Of a stretch of 64,000 bases of DNA, positions 43,593 through 49,992 are shown one piece after another. The stretch covers positions 124,001-188,000 of the forward strand of contig NZ_MAHX01000020.1 in NCBI RefSeq assembly GCF_002023715.1, given 5' to 3'. The notes under the pieces were generated by a model. It worked only from the letters and a program-made list of their open reading frames with translations. It was not told the DNA's origin and did not search any database. The stretch is from Elizabethkingia occulta (lineage in GTDB: Bacteria; Bacteroidota; Bacteroidia; Flavobacteriales; Weeksellaceae). Numbering within the stretch: position 1 is the stretch's first letter; every line of letters starts with the position of its first letter. The translations under genes were made by a program, and so were the position numbers.

Positions 43593-43890
43593 AATACTTT
43601 TTGTATTGTTGTGGGTTGGCTTTTACTGTTTCCACTTGGTTTACGTACTTATCGAAGTTGGACGGGCGAAATATTGTCGTTGGGCAAAGATGTTGTGCCA
43701 TTACTTCATTATTCTTCCATTCTATGGTCTTAAGCTGAATAACTTCCTGCATTTGCTCTTTTGTATATCCTGCCTTAAATCTTGCCGATATCGGGCTTAT
43801 ATTGCTTTTTATAGCCTTAAATCGCTTTCCTGTAATCTCATTGAAATAATTTAGAATTTCAATTTCGGAGGTGATGGTTTCTGTTTCCAT
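43510..43890 (-). CDS. Phg_2220_C-like phage protein
   Basis: 126 residues. Residues 11-85 (ILNYFNEITGKRFKAI, ISARFKAGYTKEQMQEVI, KTIEWKNNEVMAQHLCPTT, IFRPSNFDKYVNQ) match the conserved phage C-terminal domain Phg_2220_C, usually the tail end of phage replication initiation proteins. Here it stands alone, without the N-terminal winged helix. It lies in the leftward early/middle operon, after a gene inserted in the opposite direction. Confidence 0.8.
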   Translation of the reverse strand: METETITSEIEILNYFNEITGKRFKAIKSNISPISARFKAGYTKEQMQEVIQLKTIEWKNNEVMAQHLCPTTIFRPSNFDKYVNQVETVKANPQQYKKYYEELNKPKHNDPASAFSKIDAMFGGKQ

Positions 43891-43921
43891 TTCATTATTT
43901 TTGATATATAAACATTATTTT

Positions 43922-44311
43922 ATGATTAATATTGATTTTTTAGATAGAGCTTTAAATTATCTTTCTGATTGTAATTCTTACTTTGAATCAAAAGATGATA
44001 TTGAAGAATTTACTGAACAGGAAAATGAAGTTTTGCCTAAAGCTTATGATCACTTAGTTAAAGACGGGTATGCATATTCAAGAAAAAAGACTAGTAAATC
44101 AGGTTTTGAAACAGAAACTTTCTATATATCATTTGAAGGTTTATTGGCTTTAGAAACTGCTCCTAAACTTTATAAAAGAAAACCTTATAAGTGGAGAAAG
44201 GTTAAAAATGACCTCAATACTATATGGAGCATTGTAAAAATATGTGCCGTATTAATTAATGCTATTGTTATTCTAGTTTTCACTTACCTAACCTACATGA
44301 ACAAAGCTTAA
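43922..44311 (+). CDS. Opposite-strand membrane-anchored protein, moron candidate
   Basis: 129 residues from the ATG at 43922 (the frame opens earlier at 43871, overlapping the neighbour). The N-terminal 80 residues (INIDFLDRALNYLSDCNSYF, YDHLVKDGYAYSRKKTSKSGFETETFYISFEG) look like a small winged-helix-type fold; residues about 100-125 form one membrane segment (IWSIVKICAVLINAIVILVFTYLTYM). It is the only rightward gene within the leftward early operon, which is the usual sign of an independently expressed moron, for example superinfection exclusion. That role is only inferred. Confidence 0.65.
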   Translation: MINIDFLDRALNYLSDCNSYFESKDDIEEFTEQENEVLPKAYDHLVKDGYAYSRKKTSKSGFETETFYISFEGLLALETAPKLYKRKPYKWRKVKNDLNTIWSIVKICAVLINAIVILVFTYLTYMNKA

Positions 44312-44775
44312 TTCAAATTTTTAAGTTTTTGTCCTTTTCTCCACCATGCCTCATTCATAGGTTTTCCTGAACTTCTGGCATTGTTAAACTTTAATGCTTG
44401 CATCTGTATTAACAATGCCTTTAATTCTTCCAGATTATAAGCGTTCAGATGCTTTTTACAAACTGAGTACTGTAACATCCAGTTATTGAATTTTTGAAAG
44501 TCTCCGGATTCTTTTATTCCTTCCTGTTCTGCAACTGCTAAAATTTTGCTTCTCCATTCTTTACATAGTATTTCTTCCAATAAAGCATTATTTCTCGCTT
44601 CGACATCCTTTGGTAAAGGCTTATGAATAGCCAAAAGGTTTATAGCTTCTTCTGTTGAAAGATCATCTATTTTTGAAGTTCTAAACCCGGTAAATCCGCT
44701 AATCTCTATTGCAACATCCATTGGTTTTCTGTCTGCAAATAGTTCTTTGAGTTGTTCGTGTGGGGTTGTCATCAT
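44308..44775 (-). CDS. Phage early/middle protein of unknown function
   Basis: 155 residues, helical, starting MMTTPHEQLKELFADRKPMDVAIEISGFTGFRT and ending ALKFNNARSSGKPMNEAWWRKG. In the Mu layout this is roughly where GemA (gp16) lies, but I cannot see the GemA signature. It follows the 98-residue DGR-associated gene by 12 nt and its end overlaps the opposing moron by 4 nt. Confidence 0.65.
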   Translation of the reverse strand: MMTTPHEQLKELFADRKPMDVAIEISGFTGFRTSKIDDLSTEEAINLLAIHKPLPKDVEARNNALLEEILCKEWRSKILAVAEQEGIKESGDFQKFNNWMLQYSVCKKHLNAYNLEELKALLIQMQALKFNNARSSGKPMNEAWWRKGQKLKNLN

Positions 44776-44787
44776 ATTAGTAGAGTT

Positions 44788-45084
44788 TTAGGTGAATTCG
44801 AGTCTTCTATCTTGTTTAACTATGGTTGTTTTAAAAGGAAATTTGTCTTTAGGAACCTGCCTAATCATAAATATTAAATTTGCTGATCCACAAAAGAGTA
44901 TATTTTTATCGCCTTTTCTTTCTATTTGCAAAGTGAGAAGCTCTGTTCCGGGCTTTACCTTCGACGGCTCCACTTTGTAATCAAGTATCAGTATTTCAGT
45001 GTTTATAATTTTATCTATGCTTATTTTATCACCTATGAAGGTGCTTTCTTTTGGTTTTATTCCTAATTCGCTAAAGTTGAACAT
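44788..45084 (-). CDS. Small OB-fold-like protein overlapping the DGR reverse transcriptase
   Basis: 98 residues: INTEILILDYKVEPSKVKPGTELLTLQIERKGDKNILFCGSANLIFMIRQVPKDKFPFKTTIVKQD. The pattern of five strands with an LQIE...KNILFCGS core resembles small single-stranded-nucleic-acid-binding (OB-type) phage proteins. It begins 22 nt inside the end of the reverse transcriptase gene, so the two are translationally coupled. No Avd-like accessory gene is present, so this is the best candidate for a DGR cofactor; a general ssDNA-binding role is the alternative. Confidence 0.65.
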   Translation of the reverse strand: MFNFSELGIKPKESTFIGDKISIDKIINTEILILDYKVEPSKVKPGTELLTLQIERKGDKNILFCGSANLIFMIRQVPKDKFPFKTTIVKQDRRLEFT

Positions 45085-46028
45085 CCCAGTTTTTTAAGTA
45101 AGTTTTTTGAATCACAATGCTTTGTCCAACCTTTATAAGATGCAATTGAAGCTTTGTTTGGTCTTTTTTTGAGCATTCGGGCAAAACGTTTTTTGATTGA
45201 TTTACGTAGTAAAACGTGCGAGTGATAATGTTTGTAGCCTACAAAGTCAATTCCTCGTTTTGATACTGGAAATACCTGCCAGTTATTTTTTACTGTTAAT
45301 TTTAAACGCTCTTTAAAGTAGGTTTCAATTTCTTTTAAAAGCTGATGCAGATATTCTTTACTATCAGATAAAATAACCAGATCATCTGCATACCTGAAAT
45401 AATACTTTACTGATTTTTGTTCTTTGATCCAGTGATCGAAATAGGTTAAGTAAAAGTTTGCTAAAAACTGACTTAAATAGTTACCAATAGGAAGCCCCGG
45501 CGCACTATCTATAATTTCATCCAGCAACCAAAGCAGATCAGTATCTTTAAATTTTCTTCGTAGTAATGTTTTTAGTATTTCGTGGTCGATGTTTGGGTAA
45601 AATTTTTCAACATCCAATTTTAGACAGTAGGTGGTTTTTTCGACATTTTTTAAAGCTTTGCGTACTGCAAAAGAAGCTGCATGAATACCTTTTCCTTTTA
45701 TACAGCTATAAGAGTCAGTAGTAAAAGTTGAAACGAATATCGGCTCTAAGATGTTCATTACTGCATGATGTGTAATTCTATCAGGGAAGAACGGCAGACG
45801 GTATACTTCACGCTCTTTTGGTTCATACACTTTAAACACTGAGTATTCAGATGTTTTATAGCTTTTCATACGTAACTGGGTGTTAAGCTTCATAATATTG
45901 TTTTCTTTATTCTTATTATGCAGCATAATGCCGTATCTGTTAGCCTTTCCTTTCTGGGCTTTTTCATCAGCAAGCATCAAATTTTCGATGCTGATAATTT
46001 TCTCGTATAGATTGTTTAATCTTTTCAT
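45063..46028 (-). CDS. DGR reverse transcriptase
   Basis: 321 residues from the ATG at 46028 (MKRLNNLYEKIISIENLMLA, the usual DGR/group RT start; the frame is open to 46133). It has domain A LKLDVEKFYP (Asp139), the DGR-specific motif GLPIGNYLSQ (178-187; IGxxxSQ in place of retroviral QGxxxSP), and the catalytic YADD box (213-216) in YFRYADDLVIL. The C-terminal thumb (RGIDFVGYKHYHSHVLLRKS) is intact. It copies the template RNA from 46131-46207 with adenine-specific errors and the cDNA replaces the variable repeats upstream. All catalytic residues are present, so it should be active. Confidence 0.95.
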   Translation of the reverse strand: MKRLNNLYEKIISIENLMLADEKAQKGKANRYGIMLHNKNKENNIMKLNTQLRMKSYKTSEYSVFKVYEPKEREVYRLPFFPDRITHHAVMNILEPIFVSTFTTDSYSCIKGKGIHAASFAVRKALKNVEKTTYCLKLDVEKFYPNIDHEILKTLLRRKFKDTDLLWLLDEIIDSAPGLPIGNYLSQFLANFYLTYFDHWIKEQKSVKYYFRYADDLVILSDSKEYLHQLLKEIETYFKERLKLTVKNNWQVFPVSKRGIDFVGYKHYHSHVLLRKSIKKRFARMLKKRPNKASIASYKGWTKHCDSKNLLKKLGCSTLAN

Positions 46029-46130
46029 TTTGCCTTTGCTTTTAAAAAAGTCGTTTTCGGAAATCCTACCAACGCCTTTTGGAAAGTGAGTTGTTTTTTG
46101 CCAAGAGGCATGGTTTGCAGTGTTAAATAA

Positions 46131-46207
46131 CATAGGTGAGAGCTGACATTCGAATTCGAGTTATCGTAATCGTAGTCGTTGTACGAGAACCTGCCAGACG
46201 AAGAACT
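46131..46207 (-). ncRNA. DGR template repeat (TR)
   Basis: 77 nt, minus sense, between target gene 1 and the reverse transcriptase (103 nt before its start). In coding sense it reads like SSSSGRFSYNDYDYDNSNSN with many AAC/AAT codons, as is typical. Every difference from VR1 (17) and VR2 (15) falls on one of its 19 adenines; the 58 other positions are identical in all three copies. The transcript probably extends through 46029-46240 as a structured RNA. The TR is not itself part of a sensible protein. Confidence 0.95.
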
Positions 46208-46239
46208 ACAGCAACACACTGCACAACCTTTATTATCAA

Positions 46240-46704
46240 TTATTCAATTACAAAATATTCTCTGTAAATGGTTTCAAACTGTTTTCCTGCATATTCTGCT
46301 AAATCCCTGCTTTTAAAGCAAAGGCGAGAGCCGACAACCGAAAGCGAGCCACCGTAACCGTAGCCGCCGCACGAGAACCCGCCAGACGAAGAACCTTCCA
46401 TATCAAACCAAGGGTAATACTTATACTCGTCGTCATTATCCCAGTCAGGTTCCCATCCTTCATTTAACGCCAGTGCAATAATACATAGCTTGTAATGTGC
46501 GAATAAGGGTTTTTGTAATTTAGTAGGAATAGTTTCCAAATCTGGGGTTTGTGGGGTGATTCCCAGAACATCGCAAGCCTCTTCGAAACTTTTTACTCTG
46601 TCTTTGATATCCTTAGGCTTTTCAGCAAACTTTACAACACCTGTCGCTTTATCAAAAGTGTCAATTTTGTACCCTTCCGGGATTTCAATTTTTAATTCGT
46701 TCAT
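46240..46704 (-). CDS. DGR target protein 1
   Basis: 154 residues. The constant part (MNELKIEIPEGYKIDTFDKATGVVKF, then IIALALNEGWEPDWDNDDEYKYYPWF) belongs to a small family common in Bacteroidota phages and mobile elements. The variable repeat covers residues 104-129 (from GSSSGGFSCGGYGYGGSLSV), followed by a constant 25-residue tail (KSRDLAEYAGKQFETIYREY). It is paralogous to target 2, 14 nt downstream of it in the operon. There is no signal peptide, membrane segment or tail-fibre feature, so the varied surface is probably presented by a cytoplasmic or virion-incorporated protein. Function unknown. Confidence 0.9.
   Translation of the reverse strand: MNELKIEIPEGYKIDTFDKATGVVKFAEKPKDIKDRVKSFEEACDVLGITPQTPDLETIPTKLQKPLFAHYKLCIIALALNEGWEPDWDNDDEYKYYPWFDMEGSSSGGFSCGGYGYGGSLSVVGSRLCFKSRDLAEYAGKQFETIYREYFVIE
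46319..46395 (-). repeat. DGR variable repeat 1 (VR1)
   Basis: 77-nt copy of the TR in target 1. It differs at 17 of the 19 template adenines and at none of the other 58 bases. Eleven of the changes give G in coding sense, so this copy is now glycine-rich. It differs from VR2 at 7 positions, all template adenines. Confidence 0.95.
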
Positions 46705-46717
46705 AATAAATGTTTTT

Positions 46718-47170
46718 TTAAAGGGTTGTGAATTTTTTATAGATACTTATAAACTGAGTTCCGGCATATTTTGCAAGCTCACTGCTCTTGTAGCAAAGGC
46801 GAGAGCCGACAAGCGAAAGCGAGCGAACGCAATCGTAGTCGCCGTACGAGAACCCGCCAGACGAAGAACCCATTCTAAACCATGGATAATATTTGGTCTG
46901 GTTACGATCGTTCCAGTCTGGTACCCAGCCTTCATTTAATGCCGATGCAATCAGTTTTATCTGTTTGTATGCAATTTCATCATCTGTTAGGCTAACACAT
47001 TCCATTGAAAATGTTTCAGATTTTATCCCGTGATACTGCAATACATCATTAAAAGTTTTAATGCGTTCTTTAATGTCTTTTGGTTTAGCTTCGAATTTTA
47101 CTACACCTGTAACTTTGTCGAAAGCTCCAATCTGGAAGCCTTCAGGAATTTGAATTTTTAACTCGTTCAT
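46718..47170 (-). CDS. DGR target protein 2
   Basis: 150 residues, paralogue of target 1: MNELKIQIPEGFQIGAFDKV, KLIASALNEGWVPDWND, TKYYPWF, then the variable repeat at residues 101-126 (GSSSGGFSYGDYDCVRSLSL) and a constant tail KSSELAKYAGTQFISIYKKF. N-terminal halves of the two targets are clearly related but diverged, so the duplication is not recent, while the variable repeats are kept alike by copying from one template. It is preceded by a short membrane-protein gene. Confidence 0.9.
   Translation of the reverse strand: MNELKIQIPEGFQIGAFDKVTGVVKFEAKPKDIKERIKTFNDVLQYHGIKSETFSMECVSLTDDEIAYKQIKLIASALNEGWVPDWNDRNQTKYYPWFRMGSSSGGFSYGDYDCVRSLSLVGSRLCYKSSELAKYAGTQFISIYKKFTTL
46794..46870 (-). 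repeat. DGR variable repeat 2 (VR2)
   Basis: 77-nt copy of the TR in target 2; differs at 15 of the 19 template adenines and at none of the other 58 bases. Confidence 0.95.
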
Positions 47171-47201
47171 AATGATTATTTAAATTGTTTTGAAATATTG
47201 T

Positions 47202-47315
47202 TTAAAAGCCTTTACGTTTTTTCCAGAACTCTACCCCCATCAATGTGAGAGTTGTTAGGCAGCATACAAAGGCTATAATTGCTGCTGCTCCAGCTGCTAC
47301 TCCTATGTAAAACAT
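47202..47315 (-). CDS. 37-residue membrane protein
   Basis: Short frame MFYIGVAAGAAAIIAFVCCL-TTLTLMGVEFWKKRKGF: one membrane segment followed by a basic tail. Its ATG overlaps the stop of the DUF3164 gene by 1 nt and it ends 32 nt before target 2, so it fits the operon. Small single-span proteins of this kind are frequent beside DUF3164 in Mu-like phages; function unknown. Confidence 0.6.
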   Translation of the reverse strand: MFYIGVAAGAAAIIAFVCCLTTLTLMGVEFWKKRKGF

Positions 47316-47947
47316 TACAATGAAGAAAAGTTTAATACTAAAGGCTTCCATGCTCCGTTTCGCTCTTTTTTGGAGACAGTCACATAATCTTTACTATGAA
47401 TAAAGCTGTAACTCTCTTTTAAAAGCTTAATTCCTTCTTTCCAGTTTTCATCATTGAAACGGTCTTCCATGGAATAAAGCTTCTGTACCTGATCTACATC
47501 CAAAGCACCCTTTTTTCTTTCCAAACACAGCATTATAAAGTCTCGTGTGTCTTTATCACCACCAAAGCGATTGTTAATAAAGTCAATGATGTGCTGCTCT
47601 GCTTGATGTGATCTTTCGTCAAAAGTTCCTTTTCCTTGACGTTTAAACTGAATCTTGTAATCTCCATTCTGGATTTCAAAATTTCCTTTTCCGTCCTGAT
47701 GGCGTTTGCTATATTCTTGTAGAAGGTTATACAATGCGCCAAGCTGGGAAAATGCTTTACTCTTGTATCGCATCAATTGCAAATGAATATCTTCAGCAAT
47801 TGGTGCCAGCTCTTCAATGGTTTCTTTTTTTAAGGCTTCATAGTCAGTACGCTGTTTTTCACGTGCCAACCTTTCAGCTTCTTTCTTTTCTGCCAGTGCC
47901 GCCTCTAATGCTTCTGCGGAAACTGTTGTAAGGTCGATTGTTTTCAT
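47315..47947 (-). CDS. DUF3164 early protein
   Basis: 210 residues of the DUF3164 family found in Mu-like phages. N-terminal coiled coil (SAEALEAALAEKKEAERLAREKQRTDYEALKKE), then LMRYKSKAFSQLGALYNLLQEYSKRH, and a conserved C-terminal half (GDKDTRDFIMLCLERKKGALDVDQVQKLYSMEDRF). It lies downstream of the transposition genes, in the position of Mu early genes. Function not established. Confidence 0.88.
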   Translation of the reverse strand: MKTIDLTTVSAEALEAALAEKKEAERLAREKQRTDYEALKKETIEELAPIAEDIHLQLMRYKSKAFSQLGALYNLLQEYSKRHQDGKGNFEIQNGDYKIQFKRQGKGTFDERSHQAEQHIIDFINNRFGGDKDTRDFIMLCLERKKGALDVDQVQKLYSMEDRFNDENWKEGIKLLKESYSFIHSKDYVTVSKKERNGAWKPLVLNFSSL

Positions 47948-47955
47948 ATTTATTG

Positions 47956-48132
47956 TTAATTTTTATCTACGATAAATTTTCTGATTTTCATTTTGGGATC
48001 ATAGTCCCAGTGTCCTTTTCGCTTTGCCTGAATTTCTTTTGCTTTTGCAAGGGCTGCGAATGCTTTTATGCGTTCCTGTTCTTTGGCATTTGCTTTTGCA
48101 ACAATGTGCGCTCCGGTGTCTCCTGTCGTCAT
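47956..48132 (-). CDS. 58-residue early phage protein
   Basis: Frame MTTGDTGAHIVAKANAKEQE to RKFIVDKN, helical and lysine-rich (ALAKAKEIQAKRKGHWDYD). Its start overlaps the stop of the upstream gene by 4 nt and DUF3164 follows after 8 nt, so it is a real member of the operon. No family recognised. Confidence 0.65.
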   Translation of the reverse strand: MTTGDTGAHIVAKANAKEQERIKAFAALAKAKEIQAKRKGHWDYDPKMKIRKFIVDKN

Positions 48133-48416
48133 ATTAATAGTTCTTTGGTTAATTCTGGGTTGTTATTCTTGTATTGTTCAATTGGAAGCCAGCGTTCCTG
48201 TTCTTCTTCGAAGTAGTACAGTAATCTATCTTGATCATATCTCATATTGGGAGCATACCAGCTGAATTCTTCAATTAGCGCAAGTAAAACATGTATTGAT
48301 TCATTAGAATCTTTAGTTTTATTTTGCATTAATAAATGAACTTGTATTCTATCGTCCCACGTAAGCAACCTGTATATGCTGTCGAGTTGTAATAATGTTA
48401 AATATTGATGTTTCAT
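48129..48416 (-). CDS. Early phage protein of unknown function
   Basis: 95 residues from the ATG at 48416 (MKHQYLTLLQLDSIYRLLTWDD); the frame is open 18 codons further into the upstream gene. It is acidic and helical (YDQDRLLYYFEEEQERWLPIEQYK). It lies between the ATPase gene (5-nt gap) and the 58-residue gene (4-nt overlap). Confidence 0.65.
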   Translation of the reverse strand: MKHQYLTLLQLDSIYRLLTWDDRIQVHLLMQNKTKDSNESIHVLLALIEEFSWYAPNMRYDQDRLLYYFEEEQERWLPIEQYKNNNPELTKELLI

Positions 48417-48421
48417 AGGTT

Positions 48422-49048
48422 TTATTTTGTTTCGGTTGTTCCCCAATATTTTTGTGCGCCTTCGTCCCAAATGGTGTAAATGCCTCCGTTGTGTCCGATA
48501 TATCGACCTTTGGAAAATGCACGGAAACCTTCAATCCAGATTTTTAAACTTGCATCATACATTACTTTTACTGCTGATTTTCCGGACGGGTTCTTTCCGT
48601 CTGCCTGACTGGTGAAAATGAAAAGCTTGTTTGGATATTTCCGTTTCATGGCTAAATACTGCTGAAAGGTTTGATTTGTATATTGCCAGCTATCATTTAC
48701 TATTATATCAGGGCTTTTACGTCTGGAAAGGCGTTCGTCTAAAGCCTTCATATCTTCACATATTAGCTGTACTTTTCGCCCGCATTCATGAACCCTGTGT
48801 CGTTTCCATGCATTTTGCATGGTGTGACTGGTTCCTTCTTCTAAAGAGTTGTAAAGAACCCGTCCAAACTTGCTTAACTCCTTTACCAACTCCAAAATGA
48901 AGCTTGTTTTTCCGTTTCCAGAGTTTCCCCAAATGAACCAAACGCCACTAGTCTCAGGTGTGTCAAAGGCATCATACCATTTTCCGTCGAAGTCAAAGAG
49001 CTTATATTTTTTACTGAGAATATCCGTTGAGGATAGGGCTTTGTTCAT
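48422..49048 (-). CDS. Phage AAA/RecA-type ATPase
   Basis: 208 residues with Walker A GNSGNGKTSFILELVKELSKF, a Walker B-like SPDIIVNDSWQYTN, and sensor-like KLFIFTSQADGKNPSGKSA. The YNSLEEGTSHTMQNAWKRH segment is typical of RecA/DnaB-like phage nucleotide-binding proteins. It follows the MuB-like gene by 2 nt. It could support replication or recombination of phage DNA; the exact role is unknown. Confidence 0.8.
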   Translation of the reverse strand: MNKALSSTDILSKKYKLFDFDGKWYDAFDTPETSGVWFIWGNSGNGKTSFILELVKELSKFGRVLYNSLEEGTSHTMQNAWKRHRVHECGRKVQLICEDMKALDERLSRRKSPDIIVNDSWQYTNQTFQQYLAMKRKYPNKLFIFTSQADGKNPSGKSAVKVMYDASLKIWIEGFRAFSKGRYIGHNGGIYTIWDEGAQKYWGTTETK

Positions 49049-49050
49049 GG

Positions 49051-49992
49051 TTACTGTTTTGGCATATTGAGTATTTTTCTTACTAGATTTTCGGTAACTG
49101 GTTCACCAAGTCTTTCTGCTTCTCGAAGTGCAGGAACTAATACATCATGTAATTCTCCATAGTTCTCACACTCTCTTTGAAGGAACTTAACCAAATTTTT
49201 ATCCTCAATACCCTCCAAAAATTCTTTATATCTGGTATCAATTGGCTTTAATTCTCTGATTCCGTACTTTACACGGCGGTAAAACTGTGGCATACCTGCT
49301 GCATTTTTATTTTTCAGCTTTTCAATCTTTGTTCTTAGCTGATCGGTACCAATAAGAATGAGTGCGCATTTTCCGTTTAGGTGGTCGTGAAACTCTTTTA
49401 TATTGCATAATGTTGCCTGTTTCATATATTCCGATTCATCCCAAATAACAGATGGATTTCTGCCGTTTAGTCGTAATCTGTTTAATTCTTTGGTAATAGT
49501 GTGGATTTTTCGGGATTTTGAACCAGCAATAGGTAATCGCATAGCTAATCCTAATTTATCTAACAGGTCTCCGATAGTGTCCATTGAACCGACAGTTATT
49601 TTAAATCTGTTTTTGGGATTTTGCTTTACAAATAAATCTGTTATATAAGTTTTACCACACCCAGTGGAACCGATTATAATATTTGTATATCCAAACTTTT
49701 CAGCATCTTCTAAAACAGAAATCATCTGATTAAGCTGCGGGGTTTGTTTTAATGTCCAGTGACTTTTATTTCCGTAGTTATAACCGATTACATCGGCAAC
49801 CATACGAAAATATTTATCGTCAATATCTACTTCCTTTCCGCTTACAGTAATAAAATACTGGCTTTTTCTCATGTATGACAGATAATTGGCTGGTACTGCC
49901 GTTTCTGTTGAAAACTCATTGGCAGAAAAATTATGTTCATCCATCCATAACTCAGCGGCTGCCATTATTTGGTCTTTGGTAGTTTTATTCAT
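49051..49992 (-). CDS. MuB-like transposition target ATPase
   Basis: 313 residues. An N-terminal DNA-binding region (FSANEFSTETAVPANYLSYMRK, helix-turn-helix-like) is followed by an AAA+ ATPase with Walker A GSTGCGKT (108-115), Walker B PSVIWDESEYM, and sensor 1 LILIGTDQL. In Mu-type transposition MuB binds target DNA and activates MuA while protecting phage DNA from self-integration. The start overlaps the transposase gene by 8 nt. Confidence 0.9.
   Translation of the reverse strand: MNKTTKDQIMAAAELWMDEHNFSANEFSTETAVPANYLSYMRKSQYFITVSGKEVDIDDKYFRMVADVIGYNYGNKSHWTLKQTPQLNQMISVLEDAEKFGYTNIIIGSTGCGKTYITDLFVKQNPKNRFKITVGSMDTIGDLLDKLGLAMRLPIAGSKSRKIHTITKELNRLRLNGRNPSVIWDESEYMKQATLCNIKEFHDHLNGKCALILIGTDQLRTKIEKLKNKNAAGMPQFYRRVKYGIRELKPIDTRYKEFLEGIEDKNLVKFLQRECENYGELHDVLVPALREAERLGEPVTENLVRKILNMPKQ

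Noticed and set aside
46025-46219. Frame running through the template repeat (MCCCSSSSGRFSYND)
   Set aside because: It is the TR read in the same phase as the VRs; its upstream and downstream parts are not related to the targets, so it is a template RNA and not a gene.
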